This document shows, piece by piece, positions 26,001 to 41,000 of a stretch of 41,841 bases of DNA; position 1 is the stretch's first letter; each line of letters opens with the position of its first letter. The translations under genes were made by a program, and so were the position numbers. This stretch comes from VGWF01 sp964423465 (GTDB lineage: Bacteria; Verrucomicrobiota; Kiritimatiellia; PWTM01). The stretch is from the NCBI GenBank assembly GCA_964423465.1, contig CAYRFK010000017.1, forward strand, positions 1-41,841. The letters run 5' to 3'. Below the pieces are notes generated by a model that was given only the letters and a program-made list of their open reading frames with translations, searched no databases and was not told the origin of the DNA.

Positions 26001-29000
26001 ACATTCGGCGTCGACGCGCAGGGCTTCTTCATCGACACGACGCGCAGCGGATCGGAACTCCTCGTCCACAACCTCACGATGAGCGGACGCGCGACGGCCG
26101 CCGGTTCGCTCGGCTTCCTCGACGTCGTCGTGGCCTTGGAGGAATTGAGTGTCGACAGCGACGTCCGCTTCGCCGTCAACCTCCGCGAGCCCGGCGGCGA
26201 CGGCCTGCTGCGGATGGCCGACCTTGGGCTTTCGCTGCCGTCGCTGGCGGACATCAGCCTGACCGGCGACGCGCTACAGAACGACGTCGTGCTGCGGCTT
26301 TCCGCGAAGGCCATGCCGGTCGTACCCGGGCTGCCGTCCGGCATCGATCTCGCCGGCGCGCAGGTGACCCTGACGTGGGCCGATATTGCCAACCCGCTCG
26401 GCGTCACCGTCACGGCGTCCGCCGGTCTCGGACAGCACCTGATCGATTTCCTCAAGGTCGACGCGGACGCCGTCCTCGCGCAGCTCGGACAGGTGCGGTC
26501 GGTCGTCAAAGGCCTGGACCTCGACCTGCCGTTCGTCGAGGACGGCATCGACGAACTGGCCGGATTCCTCGACTGGTTCGACACCCATTTCGTCGACCCC
26601 CTTCAGGGCGGTCCGGTCGAACTTGGCGGCATGGGGCTAAGCCCCGGCGCGGCGAACTTTGGGACCCTCCAGGGTTTGGCCAACCGGCTGGCGATCAGCC
26701 TCGGCATCGATCCGGAGACGATCGCGCTGAACTACGACAGCGTCACGCGCGAGCTGACGTTCGACCTCGCAGCCCTCGAAGCCCTGGATGCCGACTCGGC
26801 GCTCGCATACGGGTTCGAGCTGCTGGAGAACGCGGCCGACTTCGATTTCGCGTCCCTCGGCGAGATCGCCGGAACCCTTGGGTTCGACGGGCGGTTCGGC
26901 ATCGACGTCGGCGGGATCCTGGCCGGCGACGACCCGCGCGACTGGTTCTTCCTCCGCGACACGACCGTGACGACGACGCTCGACATCGAGGCGCCCGACC
27001 TCGACGCGGCGGTCGACCTCGGCTTCCTCTCCGCCGCCGTCATCAACGGCAGCGCGGGCATCCATCCGGTCGTCACCGTCAACCTGACCGACCCCGGCAC
27101 CAACGCGGCGGACGGCCGGATCGACCTGCGCGAACTGCTGGCCGGCCTCACCAGCCCGGGCTCGCTGTTCGACACCAACTTCACCGGCACGGCCGAGGCC
27201 GACTTCCCCGTCCGCGCGGCCGTCGGCGACCTCGGTTCGACGGCGCTGATCCACGTTGCGGTCCCCGACATCACGGCGCCCGGCGACTTCGTGATCACCG
27301 CCTCCGGCCTGCTCCGCTTCCCCGATCTGAACATCGCGGACCTGCTGATCGTCCGCACGCCGACGCTCGCCTTCGGCACGCCGTGGTCGCTCCTGACGGT
27401 CACCACGACGCAGGCGACGCTCAACCTGGCCCCGGTCGTCACGGGGTCGGTGACGGACGGCCCCGACGCCGATGCGATCGCCTTGCAGGGCGTCTACAAC
27501 CTGGAAACCGACGGCTTCACCTTCGCCGCCGACCGGTGCGAGGCGACGGTCCTCGGCTTCGTCACCGTCACCGGAAGCGCCGCACTCGTCTACGACCCCG
27601 CCGGGCGGGTCGTGACGCTGAGCGACCGCTCCACCGTGAACGTCGACGTCCTCACGCTGGGCTTCGGGGCCGCCTCCAGCTTCGTCGGGCTCAACGGTCC
27701 GGCGGCCAGCCCGGGGGCGCTGGGGCTTTCCGTGGCCGGCGTCGACTGCGGCATCGCCCTGCTCACGCCCCACGGGGCGGCGGCGAATGACAGCCGGTCG
27801 TGGACCGCCCTGCAGGCCGTCGGCGGCGCGACGAGCCTCGTCGGCGTCCCGGGCGTCACGATGACCGCCGCCGCACTGGAGATCGGCGCGAACCACGGTG
27901 GCGGTACGCGCGCCGGCGCGGCGAATACGACGGTGGTCGACTTCCAGGCCTCGCCGCTCGTCGTTCCGGTCGGGCCGGCGGCCTCCGTCACGATCGCCCA
28001 CGACGCCGACCTTGGCGAACTGCTGGCGGCCGAGGGACGCGCCGTGCTGGACGTCTACGACTTCTTCCATGCGACCGGCCTCTTCGCGATCGAGAAGTTC
28101 GAGACCACCGTCACGGTTCGAAATGAGGCCGCCGATACGACCGAGCGCGTCGCCGTCGAGGCGCTGACGATCGGCGCCGCGAACGCGCAGGCCTTCCTCG
28201 GCGTCAACGGGCCCGCGACGAACCCCGGCGCGATGGGCTTTGCGCTCGCCGACACCGACTTTGCCCTCGCGCTGATCGCGCCCGCCGCGCCCGCCAACGG
28301 GGCGCCGCTGACCGACCTGCGAAACTGGACGGCGCTGCGGGCCGATGTCGGCAGCGCATCCGTCGTCGGCCTGGACGGCATCGAGATCTCGGTGGTCGAT
28401 TTCCATGTCGCCGTCAACGACGGCGGCGGCACCTCGGGCGGCCAGCCCAACCCGACGATCGTCGATTTCAGCGCCGCCCCGTGGACCGTGAACCTCGGCG
28501 GCGGGAACTCGGTGGTTCTGGATTACGAGGAAGAACTGTTCCGCGCGGACGGGACGCTGACCGTCGGCCTGTACGACTTCGTCCATCTGACCGGCGACTT
28601 CGCGGTCACGAAGAGCGGCGGCCAGGTCGACCTGTGGAATTGGGACACCAACGCCGCGGCCGGCACGATCGATGCGGAGATCCTGACGATCGGCGCGTCC
28701 GGCGCGACGGGCTTCGTCGGCGTCAACGGCCCGGCCGGACAGCCGGGGGCGGCAGGACTTTCGCTCACGGGCGTCGAATTCGCCCTCGCGATGGTCACGC
28801 CGCGGGCGCCGCTGAACCGGGCGGACCAGACCGATGTCCGCGATTGGACGGCGCTGCGCGCGACGGCCGGCAGCGTTGCGCTCGTCGGCATCGACGGCAT
28901 CACCGTGGCCTCGACTGATCTCCTGGTCCTCATCAATGAATGCGGCGGGCGGAACGCCGGGGCCGCGAACCAGACCGTCCTCGACCTGCGCACCGGCAGC

Positions 29001-32000
29001 CTCGTGGTGGCCACGGGTCCCGCGACCGACCTGACGCTCGACTTCGACGGCCGCGACGGGAAGCAGCTCCTGGCCGAAGGCGAGCTGACGATCGACCTCT
29101 ACGGGTTCCTGACCGCCCAAGGCAACGTGGCCGTCCAGCGCCGCGCCGAGACGGTCCGGCTCGACGATGGGACGAGCCTGCTGGCCGAGATTCTCACCTT
29201 CGGCGCCTCCGCCATGAACCTCTTCGCCGGCGTGGGCGGCCCCGGCGCCATGGGCCTGGGAATGACCGTCAGCGCCTTCGCGCTGGCGCTGGTCAAGCCG
29301 CAGCAGCGGGCGGACGGTTCGAACCGGGGCGACGTCCGGTCCTGGACCGCCCTCGAAGCCGACGTGGTGGATGCCGAACTCGTCGGCATCCCCGGGGTCA
29401 CGATCGACATCACAACCCTGACGGTGCAGGTGAACAAGGGCGGCGGGCGTGACGCGGGCGGTGTGAACGGGACGGTCCTGAACCTCGCCGCCGATCCCAT
29501 CTCGGTCGACGTCGGCGGCGGGACGACGGTCGTCCTCGACTTTGCGGACGAGACGCTGCGCGTCGAGGGCAAGCTGAAAATGGACGTCGCCGGTGTCGAA
29601 CTCGACGGCACGTTCGCCTTCGAGCAGCTTGTCTCCCCGCTGGCCGGCGGGCAGGACGCCTTTGCGGTGGCCGGGATCGACGTCCATTGCAAGCTTATCG
29701 GCGACGAACTCCAAGACGGTCAGGGCGGGTTCATCTTCTACGAGGATGGCCTTGCGGGGAACCTGCGCGGCACGATCACCCTCGTGGCGGGGCCGGTTGC
29801 TGTCGGCGGCGAGCCGATCTTCCGCATCAACACGACGGGACGGGTCATCCACGAGACCCTCATCGTCGGCGGGCGCGAGGTCCAGATCGACTTCGGGCCG
29901 GGCGAGGAGGACCTGGTCGGATTCTCGGTCATCAACGCCTCGCTCACCATCGGCGACTACGTCACGCTGACCGGCGACTACACGCTCAACTGGGTCGGGC
30001 AGACCCGGCACATCGGCGCGATCCACGTCGACCTCTTCCTCGGCGCCGGGCCCTACCTGCGGGCCGACAGCTCGCTGAACCCCGACGCGATCGGCGTGCT
30101 CGTGCGCGACGCCTCCCTCGGGGTCGTGATGTTCCCCGACGACACCTTCGCGCTGGTCGCCACCGGTTCGGCCGGGCTGGTCGGGCTGCCGGGCCTCGAG
30201 ATCGGCGGCGTCCTCACCGCCCGAGTCAACACCAGCGGGCGGGCGGTGAACGAGACCGTGGTCGTCCCCGAATCCGGCGCGATCCTGGTGCGGTTCGACA
30301 GCGGCGCGTGGGTCGAGGTCTTCACGGGCGCGCTGACGTTCTCCGTCGGCGACGTCTTCGAGCTGGCCGGGACGGTGGAGTTCGCGCGCAAGCCGACGGG
30401 CGACCTGCAGATCGACATCCCCGACGCGCAGATCGCGATCCGCGTTCCCGGTCCCGGCGGCGGGTTCGACGAGGCCTTCACGATCGGCGGGGCGGCCGCA
30501 TTCGCCATCACGCAGGCCGGCGGCTTCCGGCTCGACGGCATCACGGTGAACTCGTTCTCGATCTTCGGTATCGGGGCGGACCTCTCCGCGCTCGTCCCCG
30601 CCCTGCGCGCGCCGGGCGCGGACATGAAGTCGGTGTTTGAAGGCGGCGTCTTCGACCGCGACGACCTGAACGACCGCGGCACGTTTGACGTGATTTTCAA
30701 CGACGTCAACCGGGTCGGTATCAACGCCGATTCGATCCTCGACGCCTCGCCCGAATTCAACCTCCGGGTTCGCAACCACGCCGGGACGGATCTCTCCGCC
30801 GGGGTGACGGTCAACGGCGCGCCGGTCCGGATCGCCGACAACGTCTTCCGCTATTCGTTCTCCGGAGCCTTCGCGGCCGACGGCGTTGTCGAGATCGATT
30901 TCCTCCCCGGTACGTGGTCCGACGCGAGCGGAACGAACAACGGCGGCGGCATCGAGCAGTTCACGATTGCGACGCCGGACATCCACGGCAACCTGCCGGC
31001 CCCTGCCACGACGGCCGCGCTGAAAAATGTCTCCGACGGCGGCGAGGTCGGGCTGCAGTCCCTCAACGCGCGCGGCTACCTCGACGTCACCTTCGCCTCG
31101 CCCTCCGGCGCCCCGATCGACCCGGCGAGCATCAACGGCGACGAGATCCGCCTCTCCGGCATGGGCCTCGGCAACCTGGTGGCGAAGGGCATCCTGAACC
31201 CCGACGGCTCGATCGTCGGGACCCCGGCCCCGATCCGCCTCTACGGAAGCACCTACCGCTATGTCCTGTTCAATCCGCGGGCGCCGCCCGGGAGTACGAC
31301 AGAACTGCCCGCGTTCTCGGAGGGAACGATTGCCGTCGAGTTCCAGGCGGACTCCTGGGCCGACACCGAGGGCAACACCAACGCGTGGCAGCGCGAGGTC
31401 TTCACCGCGAAGGGCAACAGCAGTGACGATGCGACGGCCGCCAACAACCTCACGCTCGGCCCCGTCGTTCTCGAGGATCCGTCCGTCGGGCTCGCCGACG
31501 TCGGCTTCGATGCCGGCACGCTCGTCCTGACGATCTCCATCGGCGCCAACGCGGCGCGCCTCGACTTCGGCAACTCGGGGCAGCAGTCGTCGAGCGGCGT
31601 GACCGCACAGATGACGGCGGTTCTCGGGACGTTCGACGTCACGGTCGACGCCCTGGCCCTGCTGGCCGGCGACGGGCTCGACGCCTTCGACGTTCCGGGC
31701 CGCTTCAGCTTCTCCGCCGGCGGGATGGAGTTCACCGTGCCGGACGTGCTGACGACGAACGCGACGGGCGTTGCGGTGTCGTACGACCCGACCTACAACC
31801 CGGCGGACCACGGCGGCGCGGCGCAGACGCTGGTCGTTGTCCAGAGCGCGTCGGTCGCCTTCCTCCCGTTCAACGTGACCGGCCGGATCGATCCGGTCGG
31901 CGCGATCCCCGGCCTGACGGTCCGCACGAACGGCTTCACGCTCGGCCGGGGCGAACTGACGTGGGCACAGCCCGTCTCGATCGGCGAGACGTTGCGGTTC

Positions 32001-35000
32001 GACGACCTGAGGATCGGCATCACGGACTTCGGCGTCACCTTTGGCGCCGCCAGCCCGGTTCAGTTCAACGGGTCGATCTACATCGCCTCCGGCGGCGCCG
32101 CGCTGTTCCCGAACGGAAGCGTTTCCGCAACCATCACCGACCGCACGACCGCCGAGCCCGGCGACCAGGCCGGCTCGCCCGACACCGAGGCGCTGCGCGC
32201 GGGGCTGACGTTCACGAACGGTCGCGTGGACGGCTTCGTGTTCGCCGTCGACACGCTGGAACTCGTCCTCGGCTCCTACATCACCTTCACCGCCCGGGAC
32301 GTGATGCTCGACACCGGCGCCGGGCCGGACCAGGAGTTGATCGCCTTCGCGTCGCTGGCGGCCGCGGTCCGGATCGGCGGGACCACGATCGGCGGCGAGG
32401 GCCGTAATTTCGCCTTCACCGGCGACGGCTCGTTCGTCACGAAGCCGGGTTTCGGCGTCTTCCTGAACCTGGACGATACCGACGGCGCCGGCCTCGGCTG
32501 GCCCGAGTGGCTGCCGATCGAGATCACCGAGCTCGGCATCGAGTGGCCCGACATCAACGCCAATCCGGGCGAGTTCGTCCTGACCCTGTCCGCCTCGGTG
32601 ACCGGGATCCCGGGGACGTCGGGGCTGGAGTTCGACGGCGCGATCGAGGGCGTGAAGATCGCGCCCTACCTCCTCGCACAGGGCCGGTTCCCGATCCTCG
32701 ACATCTCCTCCTTCGGCATCAGCGTCCGCGGCAGCCTGTTCGGCGGGCAAATCGATGCCGCGTTGATCGGCGGCATCCTGAAGCTCGACGGCCACGGCAA
32801 CCGGATCGCGGCCAGCGACACGGCCACGGCGGTGCAGGACCGCGTGCTGTTCGCCGGCATCGAGGGCGGATTCAGCATCGCGGGCCTGAGCGGGCTGACG
32901 GTCCGCATCGCGCTCTCCGAACTCGGCCCCCTCGGCGTGTTCGTGAACGTGTCCACGCCCGGCGGCATCCTGATCGTCCCGCAGGCCGGGCTTGTGATGA
33001 ACGACTTCTCGGCGGGAGTCGACTTCTTCACGACGCTGCCGGAGATCGACGACCCGTTCGACCTGCGCGGTCCCGCCTTCGACTTCGCCGGCGGCATGAC
33101 GGCGGCGACGTGGTTGAACACGGTGCAGGACCAGGTGATCGTCCAGTACAATGCGGTCAAGGCCGGCCGGGGCGGTTCCGACTTCTTCGCCGCCTTCACG
33201 GCGCCGATGACGATCACCGGCGGGGCCAAGATCTACAGCCTGCTCCTCTCGGAGACGGTCTTCAACGGCGACGTCGTCGTCAAGATCTCGACCGACGGCA
33301 AGCTCATGATCGGCGGCCGGCTCAACTTCGCCGACGACAGCGTGAGCATGAGCGCGAAGCTCTACGTGGACCTCTCGGACATCGCCTCGGGCAATGCCAC
33401 GGTCCTCTTCCTGGCCGACATTCCGGACGACGGCCCCGTGCTGACGCTCTTCGGTGCCTTCAACATGGGCTTCCTCGACGCGGCGGGCAACCGGATCGAT
33501 CCCGATGTCGAGAACCCGCAGCAGGCCGACAGCTTCTTCATTTCGTTGGAAGGCGGCATCCTGCTGCAGGACGGCGGACTCCTGGGCATCGACGAGCCGC
33601 TGATCAGCGCGACCGGCGGGGTGACCCTCACCGTCGACACGAACGACGCCATCTTCCGCCTCGAGTTCTTCGGTCGCGTCGCCCTCTACAAGATCGGTCC
33701 GGTCTCCTCCGCCGCGGGCGTGTTCGCGCTCGATATGAGCGATCTGCTGGGCGACGGCCCGCAGTTCTGGGGCGTGATGACCCTCGAAACGAACTTCGGT
33801 TTCCTGCAGCCGCTGGGGATCTACATCTACGGCTACTCGAGCCTGCAGATCAACACGTCGGCCTACGCAAAGACGGAAACCATCGACCTGGGCGGCAACT
33901 TCGGCCTGCGCACCTATAACCTCGCGGCCTACAGCTTCCAGGTGGAGATCGTCGGCCAGGTGGAGATCCGCATGCCCGGCGATTCCGAGGACGATCCGGC
34001 GCTCGCCTCGCTGGAGGGCGGGTTCTTCCTGCGGCTCGCCGCGGAGCGGTTCGATATCTTCGCGATGGCGGAACTCTCGTTCGGGTCCGGCGAATCGGCG
34101 GTGACCTTCGCCTCGGGCCGCGGCCTGATCGTCATCGTCACCGGCCTCAACGGCCGGACTCCCGGCGTCGCCGGGCTCATCGAGATCGGCGCCTCCGCGG
34201 ACATCGGTCTGCCGGACATCGGCGGTCTGTTCTCCGCGTCGGGCAGCGTCACGGTCATGTTCAATACCACGATGCAGCGCCAGGTCTTCGAGATGCCCGA
34301 GTCCTTCCTGCCGCTGCTCGATCCGGGCGATCCGACCGAGGTCATCGTGTACGAGTCCGCGCCGGAGGACGACGGGTCCTTCAACCCGGCGCTTGAAGAG
34401 GCCGTCTACTTCAAGGCGACCATTGAGGCGCGTCTCGAGCTCTTCACGGTGATCCAGCTCACCGGCTTCCTCGGCATCACGGCGGCAGCGGGCGAGAGTG
34501 GGGCGAGCACGATCGTCACCGGGGCCGTCAGCACGTCGATCGAGTACATCGGCGCCCTGTCCGGCACCCTGTACCTGGCGGTGTTCGTCGGGGCCGAGAC
34601 GGGCGTTGTGGGCCGGGTCCAGCTTCGCCTGATCGCCGGCGGGGCGATCCCGGGCGTCTCGCTGGCCGGCGAGTTCCTGATCGAGCTCAATACGTTCGGC
34701 GCCTCGCGCACGATCCGCACGTTTGCGATCGACCCCGCCACCGGTCTGCTCCGCAAGGACGGCAACGGCGATCTCATCCTGCAGGACCAAGCCATCCAGA
34801 GCGGCCTGCTCCTGCGGCTGATCGGCGAACTGAACATCGCCGACGCGCTCGTGATCGAGGGCCGGTTCCAGCTTACAATCCGTCCGACGCACATCGAGAT
34901 CCTCGCCGACGCGTCGGTGGTGCTGGATCCGTTCGGCAGCCTCGACGTCAACGGCTACCTCTACATCGACGCCCGCGGTCTTGTCGCCCGCATCGCGATC

Positions 35001-38000
35001 AATCTCGACGCAGGGTTCGGCGGGAGCGTCGGCCTGAAGATCTCGGCCTCCGCGCGCCTCGAACTCAACACGACCGGCGTGAGCCGGCAGGTTCCCGATA
35101 CGGCCGTCTTCATCGATCCGGGCTTCCTGCTCCGTATCGAGGGCTCGGTCGAGCTGCTCGGGCTGGCGCGGGGCTCCGGCTTCGTCGAGCTCGTGATCCG
35201 GCCCGACATGATCGAGCTCGAGATGGGGCTCGATTTCAGCCTCGGCGGCCTGTCGTTCGGCGCCTACGGGGCGGCGGGGGTGTATTCGGACGGAATCGCG
35301 CTGGTGTTGGACGTCAGCGTGACGGCGGATATCCTGTCCGGCGTCATCCGCATCGGCGCCTCGGGCACGCTCTCGATCAATACGTCCGACAGCGCGCGGC
35401 TCGACATCGGCGCCAACTCGTTCCGTCTCGACCTGAACGGCGAGGTCAAGATCCTGGAGGTCTTCAGCTTCGACGCCGGCTTCACCATCGCCGTCGGCGG
35501 CAACCAGATGGTGACGGTCGGCTCGGGCGAGACGCAGACCACGCAGTTCCTCGGCGACGGCCAGTGGATCTTCGCCTTCGGCGTCAGCATGGACTTCCTC
35601 GGCATCGTCACGATGGAGGCGAACGGCTGGATCAACCATCATGGCCACTTCGACATCGCCCTCAACGGCGAACTCCGTCTCGGCGCCGGAGGCTTCGGGC
35701 TCTTCGGCGAGGTCGGCGTCCGGGTATGGCTGGACGATACCAGCTTCGGCATCAGCTGCCACGGGGCCGTGAGGGTGAAGGTGATGGGCATCACGCTCGC
35801 GGGCGTGGAACTGGACTTCTTGTTCTCGGCGGACTGGCGCAACGGCGGCCGCGTGCCGATCAAGACGAGCGTCAGCGTCACCCTCGAGTTTCTGTTCTGG
35901 GATGTCACGGTTTCCAGGACCTTCACCCTCGGCTACCTCGAGTTTCCAAAGCCGATCCACCTCGCCGGCGACCTGGCCAACGAGACGCTTTGGAGCGGAG
36001 GAGCGCTCTATCTGAACGTGGGCGACTCGCGCGACGGCAACCGGGGCGTCGCCGAGAACGAGACGGACGAGAGCGTCCGGGTCGAGCACGTGTCCGGCAC
36101 GGCCTCCAGCGAGACGGTGAAGGTGATCATGATGGGCCGCCAGCAGGTCTTCGAAGGCGTGACAAGGATCGTGGCCAATGCGGGCACGGGGAACGATCAG
36201 ATCATCATCGCCGAGGGCGTGCTCGTGCCGGTTGAGCTCAGCGGCGGCGAGGGGGACGACGCGCTGATTCATCTCGGCTCGGGCGCGGCGATCCTCAACG
36301 GCAACGGCGGCGAGGACTACATCGAGTCGACCACTTCGTCGGCCGTGACGATCAACGGCGGCGATGAGGCCGTCCGCAAGACCAACACCGCGGGCGAGCA
36401 GGTCCCGACGGGCGACTACATCGTGGTCACGAACTCCACCTCGGCCACGATCAACGGCGGCGTGGGGGACGACCAGATTTTCGGGACCACCTACGCCGAC
36501 ACGATCAACGGCGGCGCGGGCGACGACATCATCGAGGGTGGCGGCGGGGCGGACGTGATCCGCGGCGGCGACGGGCAGGACCTGGTGACGCTCACCGCCT
36601 CCTGCGCGGGGTCGAGCGTTGACTCCGGTGCGGGCGACGACTTCGTGGTGATGACCTCGACGGCCGGCGCCGACGCGGTGACCTTCGAGAAGAACACCGC
36701 GGACCGGATCGTTGTCACCTGGGGCGGCACCTTCACGATTTGGGCCACCGAGGAGATTCGCCTGAACCTCGGCGCCGGCGCCGACAGCGTGACCGTCCGC
36801 GACCTCGCCGGGACCCGCCTGCAGACCCTGACGGTCGACCTCGGCCAGACCGTCACGGGCAGCGGCGACAGCGCCGTCGGGTCGCCGGACCGTGCGGCCG
36901 ACACCGTGATCGCCGAGGGCTCCGACGTCCGCGACGACAGGTTCGTGATCTCCGAGACGGGCCTGAGCGACAACGGCGCGACGATGCGGCACGTTTCGGT
37001 GATGCGGCCGAGTTCCGACACCAGCCCGGCCGTGCTGATCCTGAACCCCGTTCGCTCCGAGGGCGACCGGCTCATCGTCCGCGGCCTCGGCGGGAACGAC
37101 ACGCTCGACGCCTCCGCGCTGGTCGACACGAACCCTGCGGCGGCGCCGGCCTACCCCGACCTGATAGCCGTCACGCTCGAGGGCGGCGCCGGCAACGACA
37201 TCCTGACCGGCAGCGCCTACGCGGACGTGCTGGACGGCGGCCTGGGCAACGACACGATGACCGGCGGCGCCGCCCGGGACACGTTCGTCGACGCCGGCGG
37301 GAACGACACGCTCATCGAGACGAACGACGCCGACATGTCGCTCTTCAACGACCTGCTTGTGGTCGGGCACATCACGGGCAGTCGGTCGGGTCCGGCCTCC
37401 GAGCAAAGCCTGATCGACCAGGTCGTGAACGACGCGAATCCGCACTTCCTGATGGAGAACCCCGGCGATGTCTACCAGGTCGGCGCGATCGTCGAGAATC
37501 TGAACGGAATCTTCGAGAATGCGGTTCTGCGGGGCGGTGTGCACAACAACATGCTGGTCGTAGGCGATCGCGACGGCAGCATCCGCGTCGGGAGCCAGAC
37601 GGTCCGCGTCGCCCCGTGGAGCGGCTCCGTGACGCTGGACAACCTCGGCAACACCTTCGATTCAAACGTCGAGTACTACCTGATCAACCTCACGACGGTC
37701 AACGGGGCGCAGGTCAACATCGTCGACAGCGGCGGAACCTCCGGTTACGACGTCCTTGCGGTCGGCGGGAGCGACGGCGCCGACAACTTCGCGCTCAACG
37801 GTACGGGCGGTGCGTCGGGCACCGGCTTCATCACGGCCGGCGACCGGGACGATCCGTTGCAGGTGCGGGTCCGGTACCGTTTCACCGAGCGCGTCTTCCT
37901 GAACACTTACGGCGGCGACGACATCGTGCTGTCCGACGACACGGTGGTCTTCACCGTCATCAACCTCGGCTCCGGCGACGACGAGGTGGTCATCGGCACG

Positions 38001-41000
38001 GTGCCGCTGGTTCCCGACACCGGCAACCGGACGCTGGAGTTCCCCGAGGGCGTGCCCGTCGCCGACATGGACAGCCTGACCAACGGCTGCTCGGCCGTGC
38101 TGCTGGTGATGGGCGAGGACCAGAACGACCGCTTCGAGGTCAACCACAACCGCGCGCGGCTGTACCTGCACGGCGGCAACGGCGACGACCGCTTCCTGCT
38201 GAAGACGTTCCTCGTGCTGCGCGAGAACCCGGGCGACGCCGACGAGGTAACGAACCTGGCGACGGTGCTCGGCGGCGCCGGCTCAAACCGGTACGAGTAC
38301 CTCGAGAACGCGCCGGTGTACATCAACGGCGGCAACGGGATCGATACGATTGTCATCGTCGGCACGCCGATCGGCGACGTCTTCGTCGTAACGGACACCT
38401 ACATTGCCGGCGCCGGGCGGATCGTCGGCTTCACGAACGTCGAGGCCATCGAGATCGACGGCGCGGGCGGACCGGACCAGATCTACATCCTGGCCACGGC
38501 GGAAGGCCTGGAGACAACCGTCGTTGGCGGCTCGGGCGACGACGTCATCCACGTTGGCGGCGAGCACCCGCCGCTGATCTTCGATCCGCCGTCCTACACC
38601 TACCAGCCCCCGCCGTTCACGGTCGATCTGCCGCCGGTCCTCGAGTACCGCGACGGCACGCTGAACCTCGGCCGCACGATCTTCGAGATCGGCCTGTCGC
38701 ACTTCCCGGGCGGCGTCCCGACGGCGGGTAACGTCGCACCGTTCATCGAGGGCCACGCGCAGCACGTCTTCGAATCGTGGGCGATGGCGGTTCCCGGCCT
38801 GATCCCGGGCGCCGTCGCATACGACATCGCGAGCGTCCAGATCATCCACGGGAGCTGGTTCGACATCTTCAGCGATTCCTACGTCCGCGTCGTGGTGGAT
38901 GACTACAGCATTGCGTACCGGTACGGCGTCTGGGTTCCGCGCTCCGAGACGGTGACTCCCGCGGCGGTGACGGTCGATCCGCCGCCGTTCGCGCTGAAGT
39001 ACGACGTGCCGCCGGGCGGGTCCGCCTTCGACATCTCGCGCGTCCGCGGCAGCCTGGTGATCCGCGGCGGCGAGCAGTTCGAGGAGGGTGGCGACCGGGT
39101 CGTCATCCACAACCAGGACGGCTCGACCGCGGCCGGCGTCCTGCGGATGCGCGAGCAGACCCGGATGACCCAGGTCGGTGAGATCACGAACTCCGCGGGC
39201 ACGATTCTGGCGCGGCTCTACGGGCCGGAGCGGGACGAGGACGGCCAGGTCATCGTCGACGTCTTCACCAGCCTGGAGGGCATGGGCCTGCCGACCGGGA
39301 CCAAGCGGAACACGTCGCCCTTCCACGGCATCGCGATCGAGGACATCGAGACGATCGACGTCCGCATGGCGGACGGCAACCTCGGCTTCACGGTCGAGGC
39401 CAATCCCGCCGGGACCACGCTGCAACTGGTCACCGGGTCGGGCAACGACACGGTGACGGTGAAGGCGACCGACGGCGACGTGATCGTGCTGGCCGGCGGC
39501 GGGAACGACACGCTGAACGTCGGCAGCCCCGCGTCGCTCGGCGGGATCGCCGGCCGGGTGTTCTTCGACGGCGACACGCACATCACCGAGTCCTCGTACA
39601 CCGTCGCCGGAAACAGCGCCGAGTTTGCGGGCATCCTGACGCGGTCGCCGATCGTCTACGCGAACTCCGACCCGTCGAGCGGCACGGTCTACACCTACAA
39701 CCCCGGCGTGGGCGACATCATCCGCTACAAGCTGGCCGACACGGAGCCGATCGTCTTCGCCCAGGGCGGGACGATCCGGGTGCGCGTTGCGGTCATGGAC
39801 GACGGCACGCCGGTCGAGGACTACGTGCAGGATCTCGACGGATCGGGCAACCGGCTGTGGTACGACGTGAACGGCAACCCGACGACGGTCAACACGGGGA
39901 ACCCGGTGCTGCTGCTGGTCACCCGAACCGTGCCGATGGAGTACCTCAGGACGGAGGACATCCGCGCGACGACGACGGGGACCGACTCGATCAACGTGAT
40001 TTGCGGCCCGAACGACTCCGGGATGGGCACGCTGGACGTCTACACCCGCCCGGTGGAGCAGTTCGACGGCGCCGGCCGGCCGATCCTCCACGACGGCAGC
40101 GCGTCGCCCGACGCGATGCTCTGGTTCGGCGGCGAGCAGAAGCGCGACCTGTTGACCGGCGCATTGCTGTTCTACTCCACGTCGGCGCAGACCGACCCGC
40201 ACACCGGCGCGACCTACCGAGCCGGCGATCCGGTGTTCGATCCGTTCACGGGCCAGCAGGTCTTCGACGCGTTCGGCGCGCCGGTCCTCCACGTCACGGG
40301 CGACCGGCTCGTGCACCGCACCGGGGCGCCGGTGTTGCACATCCGCGGCGATATGGACGTCTACCTCGGCGGCGAGACCGTCTACGACGAGAACGGCGTG
40401 GTCGTGCCCGGCATCCTGCACTCGCCCGGACAGGTGAAGATCCACGACCGTCGCGATCCGGTGCTCGATGCGGGCGGGCATCCCGTGCTCCACCAGACAG
40501 GCGACCTGCGATACTACTTCGGGGACGAGCCGGTGCAGGCGGGCCAGCCGGTACTTGACCACTACGGCGATCCGGTTCTGGACGTCAACGGCGACGTCGT
40601 CCTCTACACCGCCGCGACGATCGTCAACAGCCGGGGTGAGCGCATCCTGCACGGCCGCGGCGATCCGGTGTACGCGCTGAGCCAGGGCGCGTGGGTCCAG
40701 TCCGTCTACCTGGCCGGGACGCCCAAGCTCTATCTCGGCAACGAGCCGGTCACGTACTTCGGCGGCGAGACGGCCTACTACACGGCGGCCGACCCGGTTC
40801 TGGCCGCGCAATCGCTCCACCGGCTGACCGGGCTCGGGATGGGCGGCCAGGTTGACTACGCCGGGCTCAACAATCTCGTCATCGAACTGACCGCCGGCGC
40901 GGACGATTTCACCATCGCCGCGACGCATGCCGGAACGACGGTCCTTCGCACCCTTGGCGGCGCGGACCTCGTCAAGGTGCGGGGCATCTCCGGAGCCACG

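Noticed and set aside
26637..37544. A 3635-codon open frame on the minus strand
   Set aside because: It lies wholly opposite the giant gene, whose plus-strand translation has clear Asp-box, tandem and RTX repeats. The minus translation is low-complexity, rich in Arg, Asp, Val and Glu, with no domain. In GC-rich DNA with G-start codons, long antisense frames arise by composition.
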